This document shows, piece after piece, positions 1 to 8,638 of a DNA stretch of 49,922 nt; positions within the stretch are counted from its first letter, which is position 1; the number at the start of each line of letters is the position of its first letter. The notes beneath the pieces were generated by a model that did not search any database, was not told the origin of the DNA, and saw only the letters and a program-made list of their open reading frames with translations. Origin of the DNA: Candidatus Obscuribacter sp. (GTDB lineage: Bacteria; Cyanobacteriota; Vampirovibrionia; Obscuribacterales; Obscuribacteraceae); the NCBI GenBank assembly GCA_021772095.1, contig JADYXR010000046.1, forward strand, positions 1-49,922, given 5' to 3'. The position numbers and the translations under genes are program-made.

Positions 1-85
1 GCACCACAAGTGGTGGCATCTTGAAAATTCCAAGCGAGCCTGTCTATTGACAAGATCTGTTGAGGACGATCTTCAAGCACGTTTT

Positions 86-2218
86 TCAGTGTGAACTAGG
101 TAGGGGTGAAGGTGTCGGAATTGGCGCCGGTCGGTTGGCAAATTCCTTTGTCAGTTCGGTGATAAATGGTTTGGTGTTCGCTCTCAACTCGGCATATCTG
201 CGGTCGACCGTTTGCAGAACAGCATCAATTCGATTCTGCGGAACATTGCCATCCCTGAGTGACTTGGCCATGGTCTCTCTGGTTTGCGCGGCTGCTTTAT
301 CCACTGCTGTGGTTGGGTCAAGCAACAGCTCGGGGATCAATCTGCCGATGATCGCGCCATCACGTCCTCTGGAGCTCATGTCGGCGGTGTTGCCGAAATC
401 AGATAGCAGTTTGTGCTTGTCGGCAATTTGCAACAGCTTCTCGAGATTCTCAGGAGTAAACGTTTGATGCAGTCCCTGCCGTTCGGCTCGCGCCGCGGTA
501 AGAACGAGGATCTTCGGATCGAGTTTGTACTTGAGCGACAATGCCTTTAGTTGCTCATTGGTTATCGGTGCTTTTCCTGGTGTGACTTTGTCGCTTGGTT
601 TTGGCGCTTCAGGAGCTGGTCTGTCACCAGGTTTTACCGGTGCCACTTCCCGTGGTGAAGGCGTTATTGGCGCATCTTTCGGTGCAACCGGTGCAGGTGC
701 TTTGTCGCCGGGGCGCGGCGGATCGCTAATCACCTTGCCGCCAAGCTTCGTAGACATGATGCCTTCAGGTGTGACGGTCAAACCTTCATTGCCGGCGTTC
801 AAAATCGAGAAGGCGCCGGAGATGCCATGCTTCAACATGCCGTTGAGTACGATTGGCTGTTGACCAGGTCTCTGCACTGTCCATGCCGATTCCCGCGCGT
901 TGCCGGCCAGTGAGAGATCTACTCCTCTGTAAATCGTGGTGCCGTCAGATCGGCGAAAACCGCGGAAGTCATTGTTTGCATCACGCAGAACATCGACCTG
1001 GGTCTTGTCGTTGTAAAAAATCTTTTGTGTCACGCCGCGACCATCGGCGGCTAGTTTGGTACCGTTTGCAAATGCCGAAAGAAACTCTCCAGTTTTCGTA
1101 TTGATGATCGAAGTTTGCGGCAGCTCACCGGCTTTGACTTTCGGCGCATCCTGCGCGTCGTTGAACGTGACCACACGTTGATTGCCATCAACTTTTTCTG
1201 CACCCTTACGCCATTGCATTTTGCCTTGAGCATCTTGAACACCGGTCGCAAACAGCGTGTCCGCCGTCGCTCCGGTTTGACGAGTCATCTTGCCTTCGTT
1301 CCAATTACTGACAGTGTATTGAGTCTTCTCGGTGCCGAATTCAACTTTGAAGCCATCACTCTTCGCATCGCGGGTCATCGAAGTTGGCTTGCCGGGCTGC
1401 GCCTGGAAGTCGACTCTGACGACACCGTCGGCGATTTGCTTCTTCTGTCCGGGCTGCCAATCATAACCGTTCCAAAACGTTGTCGTCTTTTCTCCGTTCT
1501 TCAACTCGCGTTCACGCGAATAGTCCTTCATGTCGACGTGGTCTTTATCACCGTTGATTCGCATGACGCTTCTAATTTGTTTGTCAGCAGATTCGTATCC
1601 GAAGTCTCCTCTGGCGTTAACTTTGAAGTCACCGCTTATGACACCATTCTCGACCTTCAAATTTTTGAAGCCTGGAACTAATTGTCCGGCTGGCTTTGAA
1701 ACCCAGCCCTTATCGGTCTTGTCGAATGACAGATACTGCGGAGGCGTAGCGTCTTTGCCAGGCATCAACATATGAATCTTGTTTATGTTTCCTTGATCGT
1801 CGCGATCGAAAACGTACTTTTGTCCTTTGCGAGCGCCGTCAGTGAATTGCATTCCGTTGACGAAACCAGTTTTGCTGTCGGTAAATAATTTTCCTACTTC
1901 GCCATTCTGATTGAAATCTCGAGCGGGTTGTTTCCAGGCTGGAAAATCACTGACCTTGTTGAGTTCACTGCCTTTTGGATCGAGCGAAGTCTCTGGTTTT
2001 ACTTTTTCACCAGTCTTGTCTTTCGGCTTGGGAACAAGGTTATAGGCATCGTCGAAAACATTATCCGGCGAGAAATTTGTTGTTCCAGCAGGCTTTGCCT
2101 TGTCGCTGGTATCGGCTGGAGGCGTCTTGGTTTTGTCACCACCGTCTGCAGGCGGTGCGACTGTGCCAGGCTTGGGTGGCACGGTGTTAAACTTGGAGTC
2201 AAACGGATCGAAACTCAT
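86..2218 (-). CDS. Large hypothetical protein with Pro-rich linkers
   Basis: Unrecognised 710-residue protein. The first ~100 residues and residues ~505-565 are low-complexity Pro/Lys/Asp/Ala linkers. Between them (~110-500) lies a beta-rich region with loosely recurring motifs such as WNGYDWQPG, DRDDQGN and SDGTTIYRG, reminiscent of YD/RHS-like or toast-rack repeats. The last ~140 residues are predicted helical and end in a short Pro/Ser tail. There is no clear signal peptide or membrane segment. I chose the ATG at 2218 rather than the TTG at 2227 because a GGAG lies 10 nt before the ATG and only 1 nt before the TTG. It stands alone, with about 360 bp of upstream noncoding DNA. A surface or matrix role is possible, but no function can be assigned. 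Confidence 0.8.
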   Translation of the reverse strand: MSFDPFDSKFNTVPPKPGTVAPPADGGDKTKTPPADTSDKAKPAGTTNFSPDNVFDDAYNLVPKPKDKTGEKVKPETSLDPKGSELNKVSDFPAWKQPARDFNQNGEVGKLFTDSKTGFVNGMQFTDGARKGQKYVFDRDDQGNINKIHMLMPGKDATPPQYLSFDKTDKGWVSKPAGQLVPGFKNLKVENGVISGDFKVNARGDFGYESADKQIRSVMRINGDKDHVDMKDYSRERELKNGEKTTTFWNGYDWQPGQKKQIADGVVRVDFQAQPGKPTSMTRDAKSDGFKVEFGTEKTQYTVSNWNEGKMTRQTGATADTLFATGVQDAQGKMQWRKGAEKVDGNQRVVTFNDAQDAPKVKAGELPQTSIINTKTGEFLSAFANGTKLAADGRGVTQKIFYNDKTQVDVLRDANNDFRGFRRSDGTTIYRGVDLSLAGNARESAWTVQRPGQQPIVLNGMLKHGISGAFSILNAGNEGLTVTPEGIMSTKLGGKVISDPPRPGDKAPAPVAPKDAPITPSPREVAPVKPGDRPAPEAPKPSDKVTPGKAPITNEQLKALSLKYKLDPKILVLTAARAERQGLHQTFTPENLEKLLQIADKHKLLSDFGNTADMSSRGRDGAIIGRLIPELLLDPTTAVDKAAAQTRETMAKSLRDGNVPQNRIDAVLQTVDRRYAELRANTKPFITELTKEFANRPAPIPTPSPLPSSH

Positions 2219-2576
2219 TGCTGCCAATCTCCTGGCGTCCGTGCGTTGTTGTCGGCTGGTAAGGGGACCGTTGAATGTCCGTAGTCGTGAACGGAATTCG
2301 CCGGTCTTCAGCTATATACTGCGGTCGAAACTTTTAGACAGCTTGTCATACAAATTTTTCTGCCGCAAGCCAACTGTGTGCGAATGCACAGCATGAGCCG
2401 GTTAATTGCCGAAGTCGAAAAACTGCGGTGAATAGTAAACGCACGGAACCAGGACCAAAACGCGCCGAAGTTTCACCGAGTATTGAAACCTCATCGACGC
2501 GTTTGAAACTTCAGCACGCGCGGAAACCGGCGTGTCCAATCCGCATAATAAACATGCTGCTTACTGTGCTCGCTAA
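2219..2576. other. Intergenic region, no gene seen
   Basis: About 360 bp between two minus-strand genes. The short frames here have no ribosome binding site or family resemblance. A TATATA on the minus strand near 2315 could be a -10 element for the downstream gene, but I see no convincing -35 box. No terminator hairpin with a T-tract was found. Confidence 0.4.
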
Positions 2577-3785
2577 TTATTTTATGCCGCGCATTGTAGA
2601 GGCGACTTGCGAGTCGTCGAATAATCGTTCTGAGAGAACCTCGAAGAAGCGCTCTCCGCCTTGCGAATTAAGGTGTGCTGAGTCGGCGAAATAGCGCTTC
2701 GGAAAATCGGCAGGAGTGTTTAGGTCCAACAATTGCGCCTGGTGTTTCGAACAAAGATCGCCGATCGTTTTCATATATCGGTCGTAAAATCCAGCCGGCA
2801 TCGTGTCGACATTGTCCTTCGTAAGTGGCATGTTTACAAGGATTATCTTGATACCTCGCTCTTGGCCAAGAGCTAGAAATCTTTCCAGATATGAGACTTG
2901 CTCTTTGAACTGTTTCTCTTTGAAAGATGAGTATCTATATCTATATTCAGGTAGGTTGTCGCTGTATTCATTCGCTGACGATGCTGACGGCGGATGGACA
3001 ACAACCTCGTTGGGACCGCTGTCTTCAGGTAGTTCGATAAACGCTTGCCTGCGAATTTCGTAAGTGGTGTGCACCTCATCTTTTATGTCCTTGTAACCAA
3101 GGTGCGCCAAAATTTCTTTGGTGGCATCATGTTGCAAAAACAGAAAATCAGGTCGGTGTTCGTAAAGGAAGCTCAGCTTTCCAAGCCCATATTCGGCGAC
3201 ACTCCAGAAAGTATTGCGCGCCGGAATAGCCACGTCAGTTGGATCTTTTACTCTGCTGACGAAACGAAATATCTCAGTACTGGCCGGACTCTTCAACGCG
3301 TTATCCATCAAATCGCGCGGTGCAATTCCGTAGATGATCGCTTTCGGCTGTTTCTCGCCGGTCAACAGTGTGTCGGCAAGAACATACGCATCTGATGCCA
3401 TCTCTCCACTGAGAGAGAACGAAAACGTTGAATAATCGGTGTGAAATTTTTTGCGCAGGAGATCTTCGAGCAACGAACTCTTGTGATGCAGTGCCACTTT
3501 CTGCGAAGCGTTCTGATAAGTTGCGTCGCCGCCATGGACGGCAGCCATCATCAACGACGAGCCCATCAGGGTTATGTCCGGGGTACGTTTTTCTTCCTTG
3601 AAATCTTTGGCTGCCCAGAACACGGTGCTGCGATGAGCGGCATCATACGCGGTTACTGGCCAGACACCAAAGTGATCTGCAATTCGGCAAGATACATCGA
3701 GTCCTACAAGGGCAAGCAAAGCCCAGGCAACGTAGCTCTTCGCTAGCTTTTGCAGATGAGGTTTTGCTTCTTGTAACCGGGTCAT
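2577..3785 (-). CDS. SGNH-hydrolase-like membrane-anchored protein, partner of MBOAT
   Basis: 402 residues. One N-terminal hydrophobic segment (~residues 18-30) probably anchors an extracytoplasmic domain. A G-S-S motif at 75-77 follows a hydrophobic strand (DITLMGSS), as in SGNH/GDSL block I, and D368-x-x-H371 near the C terminus (DSAHLNSQGG) matches block V. Together they give a plausible Ser-Asp-His triad. Proteins of this kind (DltD, AlgJ/AlgX, PatB-like) accept or transfer acyl groups supplied by an MBOAT protein, and the next gene upstream on this strand is an MBOAT, about 100 bp away. I infer an O-acylation system for an envelope or secreted polysaccharide. The substrate cannot be told from sequence. 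Confidence 0.75.
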   Translation of the reverse strand: MTRLQEAKPHLQKLAKSYVAWALLALVGLDVSCRIADHFGVWPVTAYDAAHRSTVFWAAKDFKEEKRTPDITLMGSSLMMAAVHGGDATYQNASQKVALHHKSSLLEDLLRKKFHTDYSTFSFSLSGEMASDAYVLADTLLTGEKQPKAIIYGIAPRDLMDNALKSPASTEIFRFVSRVKDPTDVAIPARNTFWSVAEYGLGKLSFLYEHRPDFLFLQHDATKEILAHLGYKDIKDEVHTTYEIRRQAFIELPEDSGPNEVVVHPPSASSANEYSDNLPEYRYRYSSFKEKQFKEQVSYLERFLALGQERGIKIILVNMPLTKDNVDTMPAGFYDRYMKTIGDLCSKHQAQLLDLNTPADFPKRYFADSAHLNSQGGERFFEVLSERLFDDSQVASTMRGIK

Positions 3786-3893
3786 TAAGGCACCGTGGGT
3801 AGTGATCGATCGTTCAGGTCTGGATTAGTTGTAGTGTTGAACAGAGTGAAATCAGAGTGTATCGGGATTTGTTCCAATAGGTCGGTTTTAGAA

Positions 3894-5342
3894 CTAGAAC
3901 TGGAAGTAGATGAAACGTGGTGATTTGTCTGGAGAGAATTCCATAATCAGGAGCATAAGCATGAGGCACCACGCTGCTTTTAAAAACTTTGGCGAGCGCT
4001 TCACGACATCGGTAGAGTCGAGCCGGCCCATCACCAGATGTGATACCGCGAGGATCGGCAGCAGCAGAAAAACGCTAGGATAAATCAACGGATAATTGAC
4101 TGACGGCAAGTACATCGCAACCGCTTGCGCACCGGCTTGCACTGTCTCCAGCGTGAACATCTTCTTGAGAATCAGGGTTGCTGACGTCATTGTTTCGGCG
4201 CGGAAAAGCACCCATCCGATTAATACAACATGGAACGTGAGGAAAACACTCAAGCACTTACCGGCAAGTGAATCGACTGCTTGAGCGAGCCAGGAAACAG
4301 ATTTTTTGATCTTTTGAAACTCGCGGTGCAGGACGAGCGCGACGCCGTGATAGATTCCCCAGACCAGAAAATGAGTGGCGGCACCATGCCACAGTCCGCC
4401 AAGTGTCATGGTTAGAAGCAAATTGCGAGCGGTGAAGAGATTGGAGCCGCGTGAGCCGCCGAGCGGAATGAAAAGATAATCGCGCAGCCACGTCGATAAT
4501 GAGATGTGCCAGCGGTGCCAGAAGTCGGAGATGTTACTGGCTAGATAAGGAAGATTAAAGTTGATCGGAACTTTGTAGCCGAACAAATTGGCGCTACCGC
4601 GGGCGATATCAGTGTATCCTGAAAAATCGAAGTAAATTTGGAACGCAAAAGCGTAGGCGAACACCCATAAGTCCAGCCCGGAGAAGTGCTCCGGATGCGC
4701 GAATCCGCCTTGCACGAAAAATGTGAGATTGTCCGCAATCAGCACTTTTTTGAACAGACCGAGCAGTATCAACGGAACACCTTTGTCGAAGTGGTCGATT
4801 GAAAACTTCGGTGGGTTTAAAAACTGAGGGACGAAATCTTGAAAGCGTTTGATCGGACCAGCAATCTGTGTCGGGAAGAAGCTGGCGAACAGCGCAAACG
4901 AAAGAAACGATTTGACCGGCGCCGAACCGCGATAGATGTCTACCGTGTAATGAATGAATTCGAAAACGAAGAACGAAATCGCCAGTGGCAACACGATATC
5001 AAAAGGAATGTGTGGAACTTCGAAGACCGGCTTCAAAAGTGTGCGCGCAACATCGTCGAGAAAATAGGCGTACTTGAAGTAGACCAATGTCGAGAGATTT
5101 AAAACCGTCGCTGCGATCAGCCACTGTTTTTTCTTGTTCTCTGACTTACTTATCGCGATGCCGAAGAAGTAGTTGATTACGGTAAGGCCGAAAATCAGCA
5201 AAATAAAGATCGGCCGCCAGCTCATATAGAAGAGGTAACTGGCTGCTAAAAGTATTGGAACCCTGAGTTTCTGTGGACTGAGCCAATAAAGGGCTACGAC
5301 GAGCGGCAGAAACAGAGCGTATTGGAGAGAATTGAAAAGCAT
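3894..5342 (-). CDS. MBOAT family O-acyltransferase (AlgI/DltB-like)
   Basis: 482 residues with about ten hydrophobic segments from the N terminus onward. The MBOAT hallmarks are present: the conserved FWHRWHISLSTWLRDYLFIPLGG stretch starting near residue 274 (only key positions W275, H276, H279 and W284 noted), and the catalytic His in L-W-H-G at H319. PTQIAGPI near 157-164 is also typical. The length matches AlgI (~480-520). The enzyme should move acyl groups across the membrane to an extracytoplasmic acceptor. It heads a two-gene minus-strand unit with the SGNH-like protein. ATG start at 5342, with a G-rich AGAGGGATGG about 10 nt upstream. Confidence 0.9.
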   Translation of the reverse strand: MLFNSLQYALFLPLVVALYWLSPQKLRVPILLAASYLFYMSWRPIFILLIFGLTVINYFFGIAISKSENKKKQWLIAATVLNLSTLVYFKYAYFLDDVARTLLKPVFEVPHIPFDIVLPLAISFFVFEFIHYTVDIYRGSAPVKSFLSFALFASFFPTQIAGPIKRFQDFVPQFLNPPKFSIDHFDKGVPLILLGLFKKVLIADNLTFFVQGGFAHPEHFSGLDLWVFAYAFAFQIYFDFSGYTDIARGSANLFGYKVPINFNLPYLASNISDFWHRWHISLSTWLRDYLFIPLGGSRGSNLFTARNLLLTMTLGGLWHGAATHFLVWGIYHGVALVLHREFQKIKKSVSWLAQAVDSLAGKCLSVFLTFHVVLIGWVLFRAETMTSATLILKKMFTLETVQAGAQAVAMYLPSVNYPLIYPSVFLLLPILAVSHLVMGRLDSTDVVKRSPKFLKAAWCLMLMLLIMEFSPDKSPRFIYFQF

Positions 5343-5453
5343 CTAATCGAATGCCATCCCTCTGATTTAACGTTGTCATATGATAACCACCAGAGCGCTC
5401 AAAGTCCTTAAGCTGCGCACATCAGAGCTACCTTCTTCGTCCCTGTGCCTGAA

Positions 5454-5483
5454 GAAAAAGCCCGACCTGTGCAGATCGGGCTT
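5454..5483 (-). terminator. Rho-independent terminator
   Basis: Perfect 8-bp inverted repeat AAGCCCGA/TCGGGCTT (5458-5465 and 5476-5483) with a 10-nt loop. On the minus strand it is followed by a T-run (CTTTTTC). It lies about 80 bp after the stop of the small thioredoxin-like gene and probably ends that transcript before the MBOAT gene. Confidence 0.75.
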
Positions 5484-5560
5484 CGTTCTTTATTTCCAAG
5501 AGAGAGGGAGGAATGTTGAAAAACTATTGGTGTGTGTGTGGATTCAGGTTCCGCGGTCGT

Positions 5561-5824
5561 TTAATAGCCGGCAAGTAACGGAGAGACAGCCATCTCTTTC
5601 CATTTTTCAGCTAGAGCGTTTCGCATTGTGTCAGCGCAGGTGAGGATCCGCGGCAGTCCGATGGCTTCGCCATCAATTCGTAAAATCGGATCGTGTTGAA
5701 GCTTATTTTCCTGCACGAGTTCTACCGGGACTGGCAGTTGTTCTTCGGCGATAACCTTTTGGAGTCTCTTCAATACCTTTTCGTAGCTTGCGCATCCAGG
5801 AGCGTAGATCAGTTCTACCCGCAT
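5561..5824 (-). CDS. Small thioredoxin-like protein
   Basis: 87 residues. The opening MRVELIYAPGCASYE has the beta-strand then P-G-C pattern of glutaredoxin/thioredoxin-fold proteins of the 'Y-x-P-G-C-P-N-Y' type. It is followed by an amphipathic helix, a second strand (VPVELVQE) and a strand-turn (DPILRIDGEAIG) like the thioredoxin cis-Pro region. Only one Cys remains at the active-site position (C10), with another at C62, so classical dithiol chemistry is doubtful. The start is set by a strong AGGAGG seven bases before the ATG at 5824; the frame extends further upstream without support. Its own terminator follows. The partner is unknown. Confidence 0.7.
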   Translation of the reverse strand: MRVELIYAPGCASYEKVLKRLQKVIAEEQLPVPVELVQENKLQHDPILRIDGEAIGLPRILTCADTMRNALAEKWKEMAVSPLLAGY

Positions 5825-6133
5825 GTGTGAACCTCCTGCCGCGTTAGCAAACGCGACTGCAACGTCTTTCCGTAATAAACACAAGGTTGCCTATGGACGC
5901 TCTGGGGAGGAGGTCCATGAATATAAAGGGATTATGAAGATGCCACTTTACATAACTATAAACGCAAATCGAAATAGAGCAATAGCAAAAGTTTGCCGCC
6001 AGGCTTAATCCCTGCTCATAAGACTCTTGAGCAGCTCCGACTGGAACTTTCGGGCGTCGTTCGCGTCGATTAAAATCGTGCGCCGATGCGTTTTCTTAGA
6101 CGGCTCACATCTAGAAGGTGAGCAGGTGTGGTT
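5825..6133. other. Divergent intergenic region
   Basis: About 310 bp separating divergent genes, so it must hold promoters for both. A 7-bp hairpin CTGCTCA/TGAGCAG (6012-6018 and 6028-6034) is present without a T-tract, so it could be an operator or 5' UTR structure. I see no RNA gene or small ORF with a good ribosome binding site. Confidence 0.4.
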
Positions 6134-7000
6134 ATGAAACCTTCTCTATTCGAGTGCTACAGCGCGTTCGGCTCTATATCCAAATTATTGATATTGATTC
6201 TATCTATATCAATAGGTTCAGCTGATCCTGCCACTGCAAAGAAGAACGACCCTGGAAACCAGCAAGCGGCGCCAGTTTCGGTGGATATTCCGGGTACGGC
6301 TAGTTCCGACGTACCCGGGTCAACATCAACGAGTTCAAGTGAGGTGGCGCCGAAGCTGCGCGCGCCGATCAATCCAAACGAGCTTACCGTCCCGATTTTG
6401 CGATCACTTGCGAGCCATCCTGGCGACGTTCCGAATTTGCGAATGGTATCAGGACGATTGCTGCGAGGAGGACAACCCACAGAAGCGGGATTGTCGTTGC
6501 TCAAACAGTCCGGTGTGAAGACGATCATCAATCTACGCGCTGAGGAACCCAAGCTGATCGAGCAGGAAAAGAAATCGGCAGAACGGCTGGGCCTGAAGTT
6601 TATTTCTATTCCGCTATACGCGTTCGACCAGCCGAACACAAAACAATTTCAGCAATTCTTGAATGGTGTCGCGGATAACTCACCCGTTTACGTTCACTGT
6701 CTTCACGGTCGCGATCGAACCGGCACCATGATTGGTGCCTATCGAATAATGATGGAGAACTGGACTTTCGACAGCGCCTTCAAAGAGATGATGGCGTGCG
6801 GCTTTCGTCCTGGACTAACACCACTCACCCGCGGGCTTCATGAATTGGCCAAAAGCAAAGGCGATAAATCACCGATGCCTTCGGCTAGTTTCGTGGCTGC
6901 CGATCTGAAGAGTCGCTTTCAGCTGTTTGCAAAACAGCATCCGCGACTTAAGTCGTTGGACAACGGAAGTTCGGACCCTTCAAGCGCCGGCGGTTATTAA
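6134..7000 (+). CDS. Secreted dual-specificity/tyrosine phosphatase-like protein
   Basis: 288 residues. The N terminus has a signal-peptide-like segment (hydrophobic core ~17-29, LLILILSISIG), then a Ser/Thr/Pro linker to ~75, then a fused DSP/PTPase-type domain. The phosphatase P-loop is V-H-C-L-H-G-R-D-R-T-G with C189 as nucleophile and R195 as phosphate-binding Arg. Upstream, RLLRGGQPTEAGLSLL and VKTIINLR match the cyanobacterial/plant 'fused DSP-PTPase' fold. I prefer the ATG at 6134 over the GTG at 6128 because GCAGG precedes it at a normal distance. The signal peptide implies action outside the cytoplasm; the substrate (phosphoprotein, inositol phosphate or other) is unknown. Confidence 0.85.
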   Translation: MKPSLFECYSAFGSISKLLILILSISIGSADPATAKKNDPGNQQAAPVSVDIPGTASSDVPGSTSTSSSEVAPKLRAPINPNELTVPILRSLASHPGDVPNLRMVSGRLLRGGQPTEAGLSLLKQSGVKTIINLRAEEPKLIEQEKKSAERLGLKFISIPLYAFDQPNTKQFQQFLNGVADNSPVYVHCLHGRDRTGTMIGAYRIMMENWTFDSAFKEMMACGFRPGLTPLTRGLHELAKSKGDKSPMPSASFVAADLKSRFQLFAKQHPRLKSLDNGSSDPSSAGGY

Positions 7001-7061
7001 GTCGGCTGTTTTCACGGATGTTTGATCGAGTCCGGTTGTATGATTCGCTCCAAAGGATCAA

Positions 7062-8390
7062 CTACGGTTTGAGTCGATTGATGTCCCGGGGAAACAGGGC
7101 TGTTTGCTTGACGCTGGGCAGCCCGAGTAGTTGTTTGGTTATGCGTTCCAAACCAATTGCTAGACCGCCGTGTGGTGGCATACCAAAACGGAAGCATTGC
7201 AAATATTCGGCGAAGTCATCAGGATTGAGTCCACGACCGGCAATTGACGAGCGCAAATGTTCGTACTCGTGAATTCGTTGGCCACCGGTGGTTACTTCCA
7301 GCCCGCGAAAAAGCAAGTCGAAGCCGCGGCTGAGTGGTTCAACCTTACCGTTGGATAACGGGTCGGACAATGGCATTGTGTAGAACGGACGGGCCGCCAG
7401 TGGATAATATTTCACGTAAAGAAAATCGCTGCCGTGTTCCTTTCTGAAATGTTCGCACAATAAACGCTCGCCTTCCGGATCGAGGTCGTTCTGCGCTTCC
7501 TGGTGCCAACCTAACTTGCTGGACAATAACTCCAACGCTTCCGTCAGGGTAATCTGCGGAATCGTTTCTATCCGTGGAATTTCGGTACCATAGATGGCGA
7601 CTTCGTCGGGACAGTACTCGCGAATATGATCGAAGATATAGCGCAGCAAATTAACCTGCATCGCGATGATGTCTTGTTCCGATTCGATGAACCCCATCTC
7701 TAAGTCGAGACTGATGTATTCGTTTAGATGTCTCGAGGTGTCATGCTCTTCAGCCCGGTATACAGGCGCGACTTCGAAGACACGCTCGAACACTCCAACC
7801 ATGATTTGTTTGTAAAACTGAGGGCTCTGAGCGAGGTACGCGGTGGTTCCGAAGTAATCCAGTTTGAACAACTGCGCACCACCCTCGGTGCCGGTTGCGA
7901 CGATCTTTGGTGAATGGATTTCGACAAAATTCTCGTTCGTTAGAAACTCGCGAAACGCGCGCGTGATGGCTGCTTCGATCTTGAAGATCGCTTTTACTTT
8001 TGGGCTCCGCAAGGTAATCGGACGATAGTCCAGAAGCGTCGACAAAGACAAACCGTCCATTTTTGTGTCTTTGGATAACTCGACTGGCGGCGTGTCGACA
8101 ACCTTCGCAAGCGGTTCCAGCGTTTCGACTTGAATTTCGAAACCGCCGTTTTTATGCGCCTGCGCGACGAGCTTGCCGGAAATTCTCACCGGTGTCTCCA
8201 CTGAAATTTCGCGCGCGATAGCCAGAAGAGAATCTTTCTCGACTACGGTTTGTATAACTCCGGAGGCGTCGCGAACGTTGATGAAAAACACTTTGCCCAA
8301 GTCGCGCATTGAATGCACATGCCCGGCGACGTGCACTACATGCCCTTCTCGAGAGGATGCTTGTTTGACCGAAACCCTTTCTGTACTCAT
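7062..8390 (-). CDS. aspS: Aspartyl-tRNA synthetase, archaeal type, probably non-discriminating
   Basis: 442 residues, the length of archaeal-type AspRS and much shorter than the ~590-residue bacterial type because the GAD insertion is absent. The N-terminal OB anticodon-binding domain (~17-105) carries G-H-V-H-S-M-R-D-L-G. Class II motif 2 is in FEVAPVYRAEEHDTSRHLNEY and motif 3 in GGLAIGLERI. The C terminus reads FPRDINRLKP, typical of this family. Discriminating archaeal enzymes have Trp where this one has His24; His there is associated with charging both tRNA-Asp and tRNA-Asn, for later amidation by GatCAB. ATG at 8390 follows GGAGG by 6 nt; the longer frame to 8438 runs through the attenuator and is not the start. 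A leader with Asn/Asp codons and a terminator lies directly upstream. Confidence 0.93.
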   Translation of the reverse strand: MSTERVSVKQASSREGHVVHVAGHVHSMRDLGKVFFINVRDASGVIQTVVEKDSLLAIAREISVETPVRISGKLVAQAHKNGGFEIQVETLEPLAKVVDTPPVELSKDTKMDGLSLSTLLDYRPITLRSPKVKAIFKIEAAITRAFREFLTNENFVEIHSPKIVATGTEGGAQLFKLDYFGTTAYLAQSPQFYKQIMVGVFERVFEVAPVYRAEEHDTSRHLNEYISLDLEMGFIESEQDIIAMQVNLLRYIFDHIREYCPDEVAIYGTEIPRIETIPQITLTEALELLSSKLGWHQEAQNDLDPEGERLLCEHFRKEHGSDFLYVKYYPLAARPFYTMPLSDPLSNGKVEPLSRGFDLLFRGLEVTTGGQRIHEYEHLRSSIAGRGLNPDDFAEYLQCFRFGMPPHGGLAIGLERITKQLLGLPSVKQTALFPRDINRLKP

Positions 8391-8399
8391 AACGCCTCC

Positions 8400-8433
8400 A
8401 AAAAAAATGACCGCAACTTTGAGAGTCGCGGTC
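8400..8433 (-). terminator. Attenuator terminator in the aspS leader
   Basis: On the minus strand GACCGCGAC (8433-8425) pairs with GTTGCGGTC (8417-8409) as nine base pairs, one of them G-U, around a 7-nt loop. One A and eight T follow (8407-8400). The T-run touches the GGAGG of aspS, so this intrinsic terminator sits entirely between the promoter and its own gene, the position of an attenuator rather than an end-of-operon terminator. Confidence 0.85.
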
Positions 8434-8490
8434 GTCATATCTTTCGTTCAGCTGCTTTGTTCGTTAGCACCAAAAACGTGACGACCGCGT
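8427..8490 (-). promoter_or_regulatory. Antiterminator hairpin competing with the aspS terminator
   Basis: CGCGGTCGTC (8490-8481) is exactly complementary over 10 nt to GACGACCGCG (8436-8427). The second arm contains most of the 5' arm of the terminator stem (8433-8425), so the two structures exclude each other. The first arm lies inside the leader ORF, just after its Asn/Asp codons. A ribosome stalled on those codons would leave the arm free and allow readthrough, while one reaching the stop at 8465 would cover or pass it and let the terminator form. The arm can also pair with the preceding GACG...ACCGC as a pause hairpin. Confidence 0.8.
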
Positions 8491-8545
8491 TGGGCGGTTA
8501 TCATCGTCGTTATTATTATTGGTGAGAACGAAGTTAAGAATCACT
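8465..8545 (-). CDS. Asn/Asp-rich leader peptide of aspS
   Basis: 26-codon ORF with GTG start at 8545 and TAA at 8467-8465; an in-frame TAA two codons upstream leaves GTG as the only reasonable start. Residues 9-16 are Asn-Asn-Asn-Asn-Asp-Asp-Asp-Asn, and another Asn is at residue 4, so 9 of 26 codons are Asn or Asp. The ribosome binding site is modest (GCAGG, 10 nt before GTG). The ORF is followed by an antiterminator/terminator pair and then aspS, the classical layout of an amino-acid leader peptide such as those of trp, his or pheST. Inferred role: to sense charging of tRNA-Asn and tRNA-Asp and set AspRS transcription. It is too short for homology calls, so the case rests on codon content and RNA structure. 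Confidence 0.75.
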
Positions 8546-8608
8546 TCTTATAAGCCTGCAATCAATTCGATACTGCGCCGAAGCGAAGTTGCTGAAGTCA
8601 CTCTCGAA

Positions 8609-8638
8609 TACTAACTCAGTATTCCGACAGGCGTCAAG
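8609..8638 (-). promoter_or_regulatory. Candidate sigma-70 promoter of aspS leader
   Basis: Minus-strand TTGACG (8638-8633) and TAGTAT (8614-8609) are separated by 18 bp. This would start transcription near 8602, giving a leader of about 210 nt that holds the leader ORF and attenuator. Confidence 0.5.

Noticed and set aside
6012..6034. Hairpin CTGCTCA/TGAGCAG as a terminator
   Set aside because: No T-tract on either strand and it sits between divergent genes, where a terminator is not expected.
8391..8438. N-terminal extension of AspRS starting at 8438
   Set aside because: These codons are the terminator stem and U-tract; GGAGG before the ATG at 8390 marks the start.
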